Assembly: GCF_018223345.1 (NCBI RefSeq)
Contig: NZ_CP073587.1
Location: 1,957,001-2,021,000, forward strand
Direction of reading: 5' to 3'
Origin: Shewanella yunxiaonensis
Lineage (GTDB): Bacteria > Pseudomonadota > Gammaproteobacteria > Enterobacterales > Shewanellaceae
DNA: 64,000 bases
The position numbers were made by a program, and so were the translations under genes. Positions within the stretch are counted from its first letter, which is position 1, and each line of letters starts with the position of its first letter. The notes beneath the pieces are model-generated. The model worked only from the letters and a program-made list of their open reading frames with translations. It ran no database searches and was not told the DNA's origin. Positions 36,074 through 45,680 of the stretch are shown here, in pieces.

Positions 36074-36958
36074 TTATTTGACCTCTATGCGGGCTTTTTT
36101 CATTGCTTGAAGCAACAGACCATGAAACTCCTCAGAAAGTTCAGTCAAAGGCAAACGAATTGTGCCATAACTGATCAATCCCATACGATGGGCAGCCCAT
36201 TTTACGGGGATTGGGTTAGCTTCACAAAACAGTGCTTTATAGAGATCTTTAATGTCGGCTTCAGCCGCAACCGCAGCGGCGTCATCACCACGCAAAGCCG
36301 CGTCACACATCGCTTTAAAGGCTGCTGGCACAATGTTATTAGCCACGGAGATAATGCCATTACCACCAAGTTCCAAAAACTCTCTGCCCGTCGCATCATC
36401 ACCACTAAACAACAAGAAATCATCGCCGCAAAGTGCCCGCAATTTTTTCACCCGAGAAAGATCACCGGTAGCTTCTTTTACCGCAATGATGTTGGGCACT
36501 TCCACCAACCGAGCAACGGTTTCCGGTTTCATATCAACCGACGTACGACCTGGCACATTATACAGGATCTGTGGAATATCGGTTGATTCTGCAATTGCTT
36601 TGTAATGCGCAACTAATCCATGCTGGGTCGGCTTGTTGTAATAAGGCGTCACGCCGAGCATGGCGGCGAGGTCAAGGTTTGACATCGCGTGGGTAAGTTC
36701 AATCGCCTCTGCAGTTGCATTGGCTCCGTTACCGCCGATCACAGGGATACGACCGGCAGCAAATTTTATCGTTTGGGCAACAACGTCAACGTGCTCTTGC
36801 ATGGGCAAGGTCGCTGACTCACCTGTGGTGCCGACCGAAACAATGGCATCTGTACCATTGTCGACATGAAACTCCACCAAACGTTCTAAACTGGCATAAT
36901 CCACAGAGCCGTCTGGGCTCATAGGGGTAATTAAGGCAACGATGCTTCCGCTAATCAT
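36074..36958 (-). CDS. dapA: 4-hydroxy-tetrahydrodipicolinate synthase
   Basis: DapA condenses pyruvate with aspartate semialdehyde in lysine and diaminopimelate synthesis. The 294-residue TIM-barrel enzyme shows the full catalytic set at E. coli numbering: Thr44 and Thr45 in GTTGES, Tyr133 (LYNVPGR), Arg138 and the Schiff-base Lys161 in [10 protein letters not shown]. It is the first gene of the dapA-bamC operon and divergent from gcvR, as in E. coli. Confidence 0.97.
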   Translation of the reverse strand: MISGSIVALITPMSPDGSVDYASLERLVEFHVDNGTDAIVSVGTTGESATLPMQEHVDVVAQTIKFAAGRIPVIGGNGANATAEAIELTHAMSNLDLAAMLGVTPYYNKPTQHGLVAHYKAIAESTDIPQILYNVPGRTSVDMKPETVARLVEVPNIIAVKEATGDLSRVKKLRALCGDDFLLFSGDDATGREFLELGGNGIISVANNIVPAAFKAMCDAALRGDDAAAVAAEADIKDLYKALFCEANPIPVKWAAHRMGLISYGTIRLPLTELSEEFHGLLLQAMKKARIEVK

Positions 36959-37130
36959 GAGATTTCCCCAAATATTCAGGATTCGCTATGGTACTGAGCC
37001 AGCGAAATGATCACAAGGGGCGTAGGGCTAACAATTGGAATAAGTTGTGGTAGCATTAGCCAAAGCATAAAAATCTCTCCTGCGTCGCTGTGTTAGCGCA
37101 ACCAGCGCCCCGAAAACACGAGGAAAATTC

Positions 37131-37679
37131 ATGACCAATTACCTGGTCGTCACCGCCATGGGGACGGATCGTCCCGGACTGGTTGCCAAATTGGCACGTC
37201 TGGCTACTGACTGTGATTGTGACATCGTTGACAGCCGCATGGCTCAGTTTGGCAATGAATTCACCATGATTATGATGATGGCGGGATCTTGGCCTGCAAT
37301 CACTAAGTTGGAGACTTCCCTCCCGGGATTATGTGTCGAACTAGAATTGCTGATGGTGATGAAGCGCACCTCTAAGCACGTGCCATTACGCTATATCTCC
37401 AGACTGGAAGTGACGTTTAACGGTCAGGATCAGCGCGGCACCATGCGTAACATCACGCAATTTTTAGCTGATCGCTCCTTAGACCTGGCAATGGTCAGAT
37501 CCTTTGCTGAAGAACCTGAAAATGGTGAGCAAAAGCAGCATCTGCTGTTCACCATCAATGTTCCAGAGAAAGTTGACCTAGAGAAACTGGAAAAAAGTAT
37601 TTACGAGTTGGCAGCGGAAATGTCCCTGAGCTGCACTATCCGCAGAATGCAGGGCGTACCGGTGCCAGAAATTGATTGA
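37131..37679 (+). CDS. gcvR: Glycine cleavage system transcriptional repressor GcvR
   Basis: This 182-residue protein contains two ACT domains (about 1-80 and 90-170), with the typical start VVTAMGTDRPGLVAKLARL and the second-domain segment YISRLEVTFNGQDQRGTMRNITQFL. GcvR binds the activator GcvA in the absence of glycine and blocks expression of the glycine cleavage system. Its place between dapA and bcp is conserved with E. coli. A GAGGAA ribosome site is present. Confidence 0.9.
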   Translation: MTNYLVVTAMGTDRPGLVAKLARLATDCDCDIVDSRMAQFGNEFTMIMMMAGSWPAITKLETSLPGLCVELELLMVMKRTSKHVPLRYISRLEVTFNGQDQRGTMRNITQFLADRSLDLAMVRSFAEEPENGEQKQHLLFTINVPEKVDLEKLEKSIYELAAEMSLSCTIRRMQGVPVPEID

Positions 37680-37704
37680 TCTGAGATAACAAGGATACGT
37701 GGAA

Positions 37705-38175
37705 ATGAATACGTTGAAAGCAGGTGCCGTTGCGCCTTCGTTTACTCTGAAGAATCAGTACGGTGACGATGTTTCATTGCAGGATAAATTGCAACAAGGG
37801 AAGGTGTTGGTTTATTTCTACCCGAAAGCCTTAACACCAGGTTGTACCGTACAGGCCTGTGGACTGCGTGATACCAAGAGCGAGCTGGCGGAACTCGGAG
37901 TATCTATATTAGGGATCAGTACGGACCCGGTCGCCAAGTTGCATAAGTTCATGGAAAAGCACCAACTCAATTTTGATCTGTTAAGTGATGAAGACCATGC
38001 GATTGCTGACGCCTTTGGCGTGTGGGGCGAAAAGAAATTCATGGGGAAAGTTTATGATGGCCTCCACCGTATCAGTTTTCTGATTGCACAAAATGGCAAC
38101 GTGGAAAAGGTATTCGATAACTTCAAGACCAAAGATCATCATGAAGTTGTACTAAACTACCTGAAGGGCCAATAG
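37705..38175 (+). CDS. bcp: Thiol peroxidase, Bcp / PrxQ type
   Basis: The 156-residue thioredoxin-dependent peroxidase reduces hydroperoxides. The peroxidatic Cys47 is in LTPGCTVQ and the resolving Cys52 in ACGLRD, as in E. coli Bcp (Cys45/Cys50). AAGGA lies 9 bases before this ATG; a GTG six bases earlier would leave only 3 bases and is less likely. It follows gcvR by 25 bases and probably shares its transcript. Confidence 0.93.
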   Translation: MNTLKAGAVAPSFTLKNQYGDDVSLQDKLQQGKVLVYFYPKALTPGCTVQACGLRDTKSELAELGVSILGISTDPVAKLHKFMEKHQLNFDLLSDEDHAIADAFGVWGEKKFMGKVYDGLHRISFLIAQNGNVEKVFDNFKTKDHHEVVLNYLKGQ

Positions 38176-38188
38176 CATTCGCCAACTA

Positions 38189-38213
38189 AAAAGCCACCGA
38201 AATGGTGGCTTTT
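38189..38213 (+). terminator. Terminator of the gcvR-bcp transcript
   Basis: AAAAGCCACC and GGTGGCTTTT form a 10-base stem with a 5-base loop, 13 bases past bcp. The A-run on the left could also serve the converging AI-2E family gene. Confidence 0.85.
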
Positions 38214-38228
38214 CTATTGGTGCTGACG

Positions 38229-39320
38229 CTATTCGGCCGTTTTCGATAAAGCGGCCTGCAGTGCTTGTTCGCCAGAATTTGGCCACACGTTAATAACCGC
38301 CTTAACTAATGACGCTAATGGGATCGCAAAAAACACCCCCCAAACGCCCCATAAGCCGCCGAAGATCATCACGGCGGCAATAATCACCACAGGATGCAAA
38401 TCTACCGCATCTGAAAACAACAAAGGCACCAGCACGTTGCCATCCAGCGCCTGGATAACACCATAGCCGAGCATCAAATAGCCAAATTCAGCACTGACGC
38501 CCCATTGGAAAAACGCGACCAACACAATTGGCAAGGTAACCAGAGTGGCACCCACATAAGGAATTAACACGGAGAGCCCAGTGGCTACCCCGAGTAACGC
38601 AGCGTAATTCAATCCCATCAAGGCAAAGAAGATGTATGTCGCAACACCTACGATAACAATTTCTATCACCTTGCCACGGATATAGTTAAAGATCTGCTGT
38701 TCCATTTCATACCAGACCTTACGTGCTAACTCCCGATTGCTCGGAAAAAAGCGCTTACTGCCTTTGATTAACTGGTCTTTATCTTTTAAAAAGAAAAATA
38801 CCAACAACGGCACCAAGATCGCGTAAACCATCAAGATTAGCAACGAGGCTGAATATCCAAGCAATTGTTTGCCGATCCCCAGCAGATGTTGGGTATCCAG
38901 TAACTTTTTCAGTTCAGCTAACATCGAATTAAGTTGGTCAGCGCTGATAAATTGCGGATGTTCCTGTGCCAATCGTTGCAGCATAGTCACGCCTTTATCT
39001 AACATCGTGGGCAACTCTGCTATCAACGCGGCCCCCTGACGCCAGATGCTCGGAATAAGGCCAAATGAAATCAGGATCATAACCCCAACAAATAACACCA
39101 ATACCAGCGAGGCTGCGGTAGTGCGATTGATACCAATACGCGCCATTTGTGCCACTGGCCATTCCAGTAAAAAGGCCAACACTAGTGCAACCAATAACGG
39201 CATTAACAAGCCGCCGGCAAAATACAAAATCAACGCTATCCCTAACAGGATAAACAATAAGGTTAAAGCCTGTGGATCACTAAAACGGGCGCGGTACCAA
39301 CGACTCAGATAGTCGAACAT
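38229..39320 (-). CDS. perM: AI-2E transporter family permease (PerM-like)
   Basis: The 363-residue membrane protein has the family pattern: a hydrophobic N-terminal pair of helices, a long periplasmic-type loop (about 65-150), then several helices including LLIPYVGATLVTLPIV and the VLVPLLFSDAVDLHPVVIIAAVMIFGGLWGVWG signature. The family contains E. coli PerM, TqsA and YdiK, whose substrates are not all known. It converges on bcp. The PerM assignment is from position next to bcp and bepA, as in E. coli. Confidence 0.85.
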   Translation of the reverse strand: MFDYLSRWYRARFSDPQALTLLFILLGIALILYFAGGLLMPLLVALVLAFLLEWPVAQMARIGINRTTAASLVLVLFVGVMILISFGLIPSIWRQGAALIAELPTMLDKGVTMLQRLAQEHPQFISADQLNSMLAELKKLLDTQHLLGIGKQLLGYSASLLILMVYAILVPLLVFFFLKDKDQLIKGSKRFFPSNRELARKVWYEMEQQIFNYIRGKVIEIVIVGVATYIFFALMGLNYAALLGVATGLSVLIPYVGATLVTLPIVLVAFFQWGVSAEFGYLMLGYGVIQALDGNVLVPLLFSDAVDLHPVVIIAAVMIFGGLWGVWGVFFAIPLASLVKAVINVWPNSGEQALQAALSKTAE

Positions 39321-39616
39321 TAACGAGCTTCCTGTTTGAAAAAACGCTTTGGCGTGAATTGGGGTGAAGTTCCACCACTATATCGGTTCGGATTAACCAA
39401 TTTACAGAACTTTGCGGGAACATACTATCAACCGGGACTGTCAGATTGCAGTATGATAATCGCAACCGGATAACCGCATAATAGTTAACTTCATCAATGC
39501 TGATAATTAGCTGTATGTGCTTGCTAAATATAAAGTTGGCCTATTATCCTAAGTTGCAAGTCAAACCACAAGCCAAGTAGCGATATCCTACTGGCAAAAT
39601 TTCTGAAGGTTCAAGC
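39321..39616. other. 296-base divergent gap between perM and bepA
   Basis: Holds the upstream regions of both genes. No operator or RNA gene recognised. Confidence 0.3.
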
Positions 39617-41089
39617 TTGAGTACATTGATGTTTTCATGTTTCAAACGCTTAATATTGACTTCTGTTGCAGCAGCAAGTCTGGGGGTTTGCGCCCACAGT
39701 TTTGCTAGCAGCGACGATCTGCCAGACCTTGGTACCGCCGCTAGTCATGCACTAAGTATTGATAAAGAGATGATTTATGGTGATGCGTATATGCGTGTCA
39801 TCCGAGCGCAGGCGCCAGTGCTCTATGATCCCCTACTCGCCCAATACATTACGGAACTCGGCAATCGCTTAGTCGCCCACGCGAATAACGTGCGAACCCC
39901 CTTTTACTTTTTCATGTTGCAAAACGATGAAATTAACGCGTTTGCATTCTTTGGTGGGCACGTTGCCGTGCATACCGGGCTGTTCTTATATGCTGACAAC
40001 GAAAGCGAAATGGCGTCGGTACTCGCGCATGAAATTTCGCACGTCACACAACGTCACCTTGCTCGTTCCATTGAAGCACAACAGAAAACCGGACCGGTGA
40101 CACTCGCAGGCATGTTGGGCGCGATATTACTGACCATTGCTGCACCACAAGCTGGTATGGCGGCACTAGCAAGCACACAGGCTCTCAGCGCTCAATCACA
40201 GATTAACTACACTCGACAGCATGAACAGGAAGCTGACCGCTTCGGTATGCAAACAATGGTAGCGGCCGGGTTTGACCCCAATGCCGCGGCGACATTTTTC
40301 AGCAAATTAGCGGCTAAATACCGATATACCAGCAAACCACCACAGATGTTGCTGACACACCCGTTGCCTGAATCACGTATCTCTGAAGCCAGAGATCGAG
40401 CAGCACAATATCCGCATATCACTGTGGCACCGAGCTTAAACTTCCATCTCGCCAAAGCCAGAATACAGGTGAGGTTCTCTAGTTATACTGATACCGCTGT
40501 CTTATCCTTGTTTAACGAACAGTTAGCGAAAAAAGACTACGTGTTTAAAGAAGCCGCGCTGTATGGCAAAGCATTAGCGTTGTTTCGAATGAAAGATTAC
40601 AAAGGCGCAGAAGCCATTATCGATCCCCTGTTAAAACAAGATCCGGATAATCTTTTTTATCTGGATACCAAAACGGATCTGCTGACTGAGGCGAAAAAGT
40701 ATGATCAAGCGATTAAATTGCTAGAGGCGCAGCGACAAATGCGTCCATCGTCGCTGGTGATTAATACCAACCTTGCCAATGCCTATCTGGAAGATAAACA
40801 AGCGGCCAAAGCGATTCCCATACTGGAACAGATGACTTTTGATGACAAAGAGAACTTATTGCCATTTCAGATGTTGAACGAAGCCTATGAACAAACCGGT
40901 AACAAGGCGATGCAATATTATGAAAAAGCAGAAGTTATGGCATTAAGAGCCGATTTCAGTGGCGCGATTGATCAACTGAATTTCGCCTATCGTGAATCAG
41001 ATGGACAGCCGCTGCAAATTGCCAGAATTGAAGCCAAGTTACGGCAATTCCGCGATGCCGAAGAACAGATGAAAAGTCTTAAACAATAG
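39617..41089 (+). CDS. bepA: Beta-barrel assembly-enhancing protease BepA
   Basis: The 490-residue periplasmic protein combines an M48 zinc metalloprotease domain with a TPR domain and helps fold or degrade outer-membrane proteins, notably LptD. It has a signal peptide (about residues 1-30), zinc motif HEISH (His138, Glu139, His142), the downstream zinc-ligand segment EQEADRFGM, the regulatory loop histidine in LTHPLPESR, and TPR helices from about 305. The start is read as TTG with GAAGG 7 bases upstream; an ATG 12 bases later has no suitable site. The arsC-like gene follows. Confidence 0.93.
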   Translation: MSTLMFSCFKRLILTSVAAASLGVCAHSFASSDDLPDLGTAASHALSIDKEMIYGDAYMRVIRAQAPVLYDPLLAQYITELGNRLVAHANNVRTPFYFFMLQNDEINAFAFFGGHVAVHTGLFLYADNESEMASVLAHEISHVTQRHLARSIEAQQKTGPVTLAGMLGAILLTIAAPQAGMAALASTQALSAQSQINYTRQHEQEADRFGMQTMVAAGFDPNAAATFFSKLAAKYRYTSKPPQMLLTHPLPESRISEARDRAAQYPHITVAPSLNFHLAKARIQVRFSSYTDTAVLSLFNEQLAKKDYVFKEAALYGKALALFRMKDYKGAEAIIDPLLKQDPDNLFYLDTKTDLLTEAKKYDQAIKLLEAQRQMRPSSLVINTNLANAYLEDKQAAKAIPILEQMTFDDKENLLPFQMLNEAYEQTGNKAMQYYEKAEVMALRADFSGAIDQLNFAYRESDGQPLQIARIEAKLRQFRDAEEQMKSLKQ

Positions 41090-41109
41090 CCTGTCACTCG
41101 TTAACTCAG

Positions 41110-41137
41110 CGGCTGCGTCTGACGCAGCCGTAATTTT
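41110..41137 (+). terminator. Terminator of bepA
   Basis: CGGCTGCG pairs with CGCAGCCG around a short loop (41110-41130), followed by TAATTTTTT. Confidence 0.85.
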
Positions 41138-41181
41138 TTGTTATGCTCGCGCTAATCCCCTGTTGAAAGGTTATTGTTAAG

Positions 41182-41532
41182 ATGCCAAACGTAACGCTAT
41201 ATCATAATCCTCGCTGCTCCAAAAGCCGCGACGCACTGACATTATTGCAAAACACCGGCTGCCATATCGACATCATCGAGTATTTGAAAACACCGCCTGA
41301 TGCCAACGCGATCAAAACCCTCCTCGCGCAATTACAGTTATCTCCCAGAGAACTGATGCGAACCAAAGAAGCCGAATACAAAGAACTGGGGTTGGATAAT
41401 CCGGAATTAACTGATGATGAATTAATCGCCGCGCTGGTGGCAACCCCAAAACTTATAGAGCGACCTATCGCTGTTGCGAACGGCAAAGCTATTATTGGCC
41501 GACCGCCTATTCAAGTATTGAGCATTCTATAA
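41182..41532 (+). CDS. yfgD: ArsC/YfgD family thioredoxin-fold oxidoreductase
   Basis: The 116-residue protein has the ArsC-family start LYHNPRCSKSRDAL with Cys12. Arsenate reductases of this group use glutaredoxin and need three arginines; this sequence keeps Arg11 and the later IERPIAV arginine, but substrate specificity cannot be told from sequence. The gene also follows bepA (yfgC) in E. coli, which favours the YfgD name over a true arsenate reductase. No other ars genes are nearby. Confidence 0.85.
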   Translation: MPNVTLYHNPRCSKSRDALTLLQNTGCHIDIIEYLKTPPDANAIKTLLAQLQLSPRELMRTKEAEYKELGLDNPELTDDELIAALVATPKLIERPIAVANGKAIIGRPPIQVLSIL

Positions 41533-41534
41533 CT

Positions 41535-41564
41535 AAAATGCCTGGCATGAATCCCAGGCATTTT
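41535..41564 (+). terminator. Terminator of the arsC-like gene
   Basis: AAAATGCCTGG pairs with CCAGGCATTTT (41554-41564) around an 8-base loop. Confidence 0.88.
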
Positions 41565-41680
41565 ACTTTCTAAGACAAATAGATCCGTCACATCACGTTG
41601 GGCTTCCTCTCAGCCTGTGTTATATTTTTTACTACATTTTTGCAAATAATTGCTAACAAGTGCTAGCAGAGGAAATTGCC

Positions 41681-43603
41681 ATGCGACGGATTGTTTTGCT
41701 GTTGTCGGTGTTAATGTTTGCAGGTTGTGGTGGCGGTTCTGGCTCAGGGACGGATACGCCGACGCAGACACCATCAAAGACGCTTGCCCGCTGTACGGCA
41801 CAAAGTGTTCCTCAAACCATTATTGGCGACCATCTCACCTTTTATCTGCAGTCACAATATCTGACGCAACAGCAAAGCAGCATCGTCGCCACCCTCAACA
41901 ATAGTGAAAGTTCTGGCTACCAATTTCATTGGCAACAACTTTCTGGGCCGTCACTTACCCTTGTTATCGCAGATAGTCCGGTATTACCGTTCGTGGCAAC
42001 AGCCAGTGGCGACTATCGTTTTCAACTCACAGTGAGTGGCAAAGGCGTAACTTACGTTGAAGACATATCACTCAATGTAACAGATGGTGAAGGGTTAAAC
42101 GTGAGACTTGATCACCAGGTGGTCGAAGGTGGTGATGTAAGTTTACGTTTAGACAGGGAAAATGGCGGCATACCGCAAAATATTACATGGTGCATTGCCT
42201 ATGGCCCCGATGTGGAAATGAAATTAGACAACACCGAAGTCCCGTTATTTACAGCACCGCAAACAGTTACTGATACGCTACTCATAGTGCGAGCGACCGG
42301 CAGTATCAATGGGGTTGAGATGGCGGATGATGTCAGTCTGTTAGTCACCAATGAAGCGAGTATCACGTCCACTTATTTCACCACCCCAGTAGCTCGAACT
42401 CATCTATATCGAGAAAATTCTCCATGGCGCGAAGTTTTACAAAATTGTGTGTATTCCAATCAATTAGGCGACAGTTGCAGCTTAACTACACTACCGCTCA
42501 TTGGTCAGGAAACCACGGAAAATGACGCCGACAAAGAAGCCATTATGAATAGAGTGTTGGTGTCTCATGATTGGATGGGTGAAAATTTTGAGGCGTTTTT
42601 GAATACCTTAGATAGCCAAAGTGATTTTGCTAAGCTGTTGCAATCAGTCACCGCGATTGTCATTAGCTATGATGTAAGACCTTCATTTTATTGGGTGGTG
42701 ACTGGCGCAATTTACTTAGATCCGGAAGACCTATGGTTAACAGCCGTCCAACGTGACACGATAAATGAAGCACCGGATTACCGTTCGGCCTATGGGGAAG
42801 ATTTACAATTTTTAGTGCCCTGGCGTTATGTCAAAGATAATGACTATGCCTCAATTTATCGTGACAGAGCGTTGCGACAGTCCAGAACTTTAGCGGAACT
42901 GGAACCTGATTTAGCATCATTGCTTTACCATGAATTAGCACATGCCAACGATTACTTCCCCCGCAGTATTCATAGCAGTCTGACAGGACCAACATTGTTG
43001 GATGATTACTCAAAACGGTCAAACAACCAAGCGTTGGGTTCTGATCAATTAGCAGTGCTCTACCCTTTGCAATCAGCTGAAATGATGTCACTCGCTGGCG
43101 TACGTTTCTTGGGTGATACCGCCACTGCGACCGAAAAAGCCTACGTCCCGAGCGATGTCTCAGGATTTTTCAGCCCAGATCGCGCCAACGATTTTTATAA
43201 CTACAGCACCTCTCGCGAAGATGCCGCCATGCTGTTTGAGGAAACCATGATGAGTTACCGACTCGGCATTCAACGTGATGTCGCGATCACAGATAAACCC
43301 GCAGTGATCAGCGCCAGCACCGTTACGGTGGATTGGGGTGAACGTGGGCGTGTTGCCGACGCGGATATCCAACCGCGAGCAGCTATGATCATCAACTATT
43401 TGATGCCTGAATTAGATGGAAGCGCTATCGCCGCATCGCTACCAACACCGGTGAGCATGCGCGCGGGTGAAAGCTGGTTGTCGAACCTGGTGCTGAGTGA
43501 TAGCAGTAATAGCAAAAATGCGCCGCAAATGATCCAGTCTTTAGATGAAACAGCACATCCACTACAACTCAGCGGTGACCGCCATCCACAAGCTCTGCAA
43601 TAA
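41681..43603 (+). CDS. Large lipoprotein with HExxHxxD motif, unknown function
   Basis: From the ATG at 41681 (AGAGGAA upstream) the protein is 640 residues. The lipobox FAGC gives lipidated Cys16, followed by a Gly/Ser/Thr-rich linker. Residues about 45-225 look like two Ig- or PKD-like beta domains (for example QFHWQQLSGPSLTL). The C-terminal half contains LLYHELAHANDYF with His417, Glu418, His421 and Asp424, a zincin-type signature, and a later FEETMMSYRLG segment. It is probably a surface or periplasmic metallopeptidase, but I do not recognise a family. It is transcribed alone. Confidence 0.7.
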   Translation: MRRIVLLLSVLMFAGCGGGSGSGTDTPTQTPSKTLARCTAQSVPQTIIGDHLTFYLQSQYLTQQQSSIVATLNNSESSGYQFHWQQLSGPSLTLVIADSPVLPFVATASGDYRFQLTVSGKGVTYVEDISLNVTDGEGLNVRLDHQVVEGGDVSLRLDRENGGIPQNITWCIAYGPDVEMKLDNTEVPLFTAPQTVTDTLLIVRATGSINGVEMADDVSLLVTNEASITSTYFTTPVARTHLYRENSPWREVLQNCVYSNQLGDSCSLTTLPLIGQETTENDADKEAIMNRVLVSHDWMGENFEAFLNTLDSQSDFAKLLQSVTAIVISYDVRPSFYWVVTGAIYLDPEDLWLTAVQRDTINEAPDYRSAYGEDLQFLVPWRYVKDNDYASIYRDRALRQSRTLAELEPDLASLLYHELAHANDYFPRSIHSSLTGPTLLDDYSKRSNNQALGSDQLAVLYPLQSAEMMSLAGVRFLGDTATATEKAYVPSDVSGFFSPDRANDFYNYSTSREDAAMLFEETMMSYRLGIQRDVAITDKPAVISASTVTVDWGERGRVADADIQPRAAMIINYLMPELDGSAIAASLPTPVSMRAGESWLSNLVLSDSSNSKNAPQMIQSLDETAHPLQLSGDRHPQALQ

Positions 43604-43606
43604 CGC

Positions 43607-43635
43607 AAAAGGGCCGCATTAATTGCGGCCCTTTT
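43607..43635. terminator. Bidirectional terminator between the lipoprotein and hda
   Basis: AAAAGGGCCGCA pairs with TGCGGCCCTTTT around five bases; A-run and T-run flanks serve both converging genes. Confidence 0.9.
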
Positions 43636-44346
43636 CTAAAGTCTGAGGATCTCTTTAATAAACGGAATGGTGAGCTTACGTTGATGAACCATAGAGGCTT
43701 TATCTAACTTATCCAGCACATCAAATAATGTCCGAAGATCGCGCGCCAATCGGTTTAATAAAAATTTGCCCACATCCTCTGGCAACTGCAGTCCGCGCAT
43801 CGCCGCACGACGTTGCAACGCCGCCAGTTTTTCATCATCCGCCATAGGATGCAGCTGATAATTCAGCCCCCATTGCATTCGGGAAACCAGATCTGGCAGT
43901 ACGAAACCACATTCAGCGGGCGCGTGACGACCACTCACCACCAGAGCACAGTCTGAGCGTTCCGCCACACGATTATAAAGATCAAATAGCGCCTCTTCCC
44001 ACAACGGGTGTCCGGCAATCGCATCGACGTCATCGATGCATACCAGATGCAGCATTTCCAATCCTTCCAGTAATGCGGTTGAAATACTGGCATGAATGCC
44101 TAGAGGGACATAGAAACTACTACGCCCATGTTCGTTGGCATGGGCACAAGCGGCATGAATAAGGTGGGTGCGCCCCGACTTTTCTGGCCCCCACAAAAAC
44201 AGAGCCTGAGGTCCGTGACCTTCAGCACAAGCCCGCAGTGTTTGGATCAGCTGATCATTCCCTGCTGCGGGGTAGTAGCTTTGAAAGGTCTCGTCATCCG
44301 GCAAATGCACCGGCAGCGATAACTGCAGTGGAACATGTTGAGTCAA
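43636..44346 (-). CDS. hda: DnaA-homologue Hda, regulatory inactivator of initiation
   Basis: The 236-residue AAA+ protein stimulates ATP hydrolysis by DnaA when bound to the sliding clamp. The clamp-binding motif QLSLP is at about residues 8-12, then LPDDETF as in E. coli, a Walker-A-like GPEKSGRTH (53-61) and the sensor and arginine-finger regions further on. The reading begins with TTG immediately after an in-frame TGA; no ATG is available before the QLSLP motif, so a TTG start is likely. It lies 51 bases after the DUF2066 gene and probably shares its transcript. Confidence 0.9.
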   Translation of the reverse strand: MTQHVPLQLSLPVHLPDDETFQSYYPAAGNDQLIQTLRACAEGHGPQALFLWGPEKSGRTHLIHAACAHANEHGRSSFYVPLGIHASISTALLEGLEMLHLVCIDDVDAIAGHPLWEEALFDLYNRVAERSDCALVVSGRHAPAECGFVLPDLVSRMQWGLNYQLHPMADDEKLAALQRRAAMRGLQLPEDVGKFLLNRLARDLRTLFDVLDKLDKASMVHQRKLTIPFIKEILRL

Positions 44347-44397
44347 TCAGAGTATCCCATTAAATCTTACGAGAACAGCACGTGCTATCCACCAATT

Positions 44398-45474
44398 TTA
44401 TTGGCGGCTATGCCATTCGTATGTGCCAGCACTGACACTGTTGTCAAATCCTGCACTGGCAGTCTCCGGTGCCGCAACCATTCGCGATTCTAGGCTAAAT
44501 AAATTTTTGAGTTCAGCTACCGAGCCAAACAATTGCAACCGATAGCTGACTTTATCACCCTGCAGCTGATCAATGGTGATGGACTTCACCGCGGTCAGTT
44601 GCTTTAGAAACGCTTCTATTTCTACTAACTGCTTTTGAGTGATGGCGCTAAAGGTCACGGTTGTTTGCTGAGATTCACCAGAATCAGCGACCGCATAACG
44701 AGAGACAAAGTAGTTGGAAAGCGTGAACATCATTGCCGCAATTGCAGCAGGCTTATCTACAGCAGTATTTTGGTCAGAAATTAGGGGCTGCATAAAAGCT
44801 TGCTCACTATTCGTCTTATCGTACAACGAAATTTGATAATGAATGCCGTCGCCAACCGTCGTCAGCGATGCCATCGCAAAATAATCCGCCTGATATCGTG
44901 CAGAAGCTCTGGCAACGGTATCGGCAAACTGGCCACGGACATCATTCACGTTAACCGCCTGCAGATCATCCAGATCCATTAATGGAAATAGCACAGGGAT
45001 CCCACGCTGAGATGACGCATCAGCAAACAGCTGGCGCTCGTCATTAGTGACCCCATCCGCCACAATTTGCGGTTGGTTATTTTCATCACTTGCTAACCAG
45101 ATGAGCGTCAGTGGGCGCTGCCGCCCCCATACGGGTTCACCAGCAGCACGTAACAGGTTAATGATTTTATCGTGTTCGAATAATGCCTGTAACTTAAGTT
45201 GGCCTTGATCATCGGTATAACCAAACTGCATCACCATTGATGATGCCTGACCCAGACGTTCAGCTACCATATTATTGTTGAGCACACTGCGCGCACCGGA
45301 ATTTTTCACCAATACGTTGCTGAGCGCTTCACGAATGGCCGCCTCACGATCAGCATCCGAACGTGAGGCAACATTGACAACAGACTGGTCAAGCTGACTG
45401 ACCTCGACAGCAGATGCATGCATGCTGCCTAACAACCAACAACACCCCAATAGCCGAAAAAATAGTTTGCGCAT
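44398..45474 (-). CDS. DUF2066 family exported protein
   Basis: The 358-residue protein starts at the ATG at 45474, where a signal peptide follows (MRKLFFRLLGCCWLLGSMHASA). A much longer upstream reading exists but its 58 extra residues precede the signal peptide and are rejected. The body contains the segments DREAAIREALSNVLVKNSGA and QFGYTDDQGQLKLQALF, typical of DUF2066. Function unknown. The gene precedes hda and is divergent from uraA, a neighbourhood seen in other gammaproteobacteria. Confidence 0.8.
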   Translation of the reverse strand: MRKLFFRLLGCCWLLGSMHASAVEVSQLDQSVVNVASRSDADREAAIREALSNVLVKNSGARSVLNNNMVAERLGQASSMVMQFGYTDDQGQLKLQALFEHDKIINLLRAAGEPVWGRQRPLTLIWLASDENNQPQIVADGVTNDERQLFADASSQRGIPVLFPLMDLDDLQAVNVNDVRGQFADTVARASARYQADYFAMASLTTVGDGIHYQISLYDKTNSEQAFMQPLISDQNTAVDKPAAIAAMMFTLSNYFVSRYAVADSGESQQTTVTFSAITQKQLVEIEAFLKQLTAVKSITIDQLQGDKVSYRLQLFGSVAELKNLFSLESRMVAAPETASAGFDNSVSAGTYEWHSRQ

Positions 45475-45593
45475 AAATTGTTTAATCTGGATTGGCGCCA
45501 ATGGCGCAAGTGTACCATAGATCGTCCCTAGCGGAATCGACTTAACTTGCTCCGAGTACGCTTGGAACCTATTCCCATTGCAATTGCAAAAAA

Positions 45594-45613
45594 TTTGAGC
45601 TGTATCGCTCAAA
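45594..45613 (-). terminator. Terminator-like hairpin in the DUF2066 leader
   Basis: On the minus strand TTTGAGC pairs with GCTCAAA around a 6-base loop and six further T residues follow. It lies 120 bases before the DUF2066 start, where no gene ends, so it may be an attenuator rather than a gene-end terminator. Confidence 0.45.
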
Positions 45614-45680
45614 AAAATCCGAACATGTAGATGGGATGCTGTTAGCATATGCCGGTTTAACTACACCACGGATAAAAACG

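Noticed and set aside
36008..36605. Plus-strand open frames of 117-192 codons opposite bamC start and dapA
   Set aside because: Antisense to well-supported genes with no similarity to any family or start signal.
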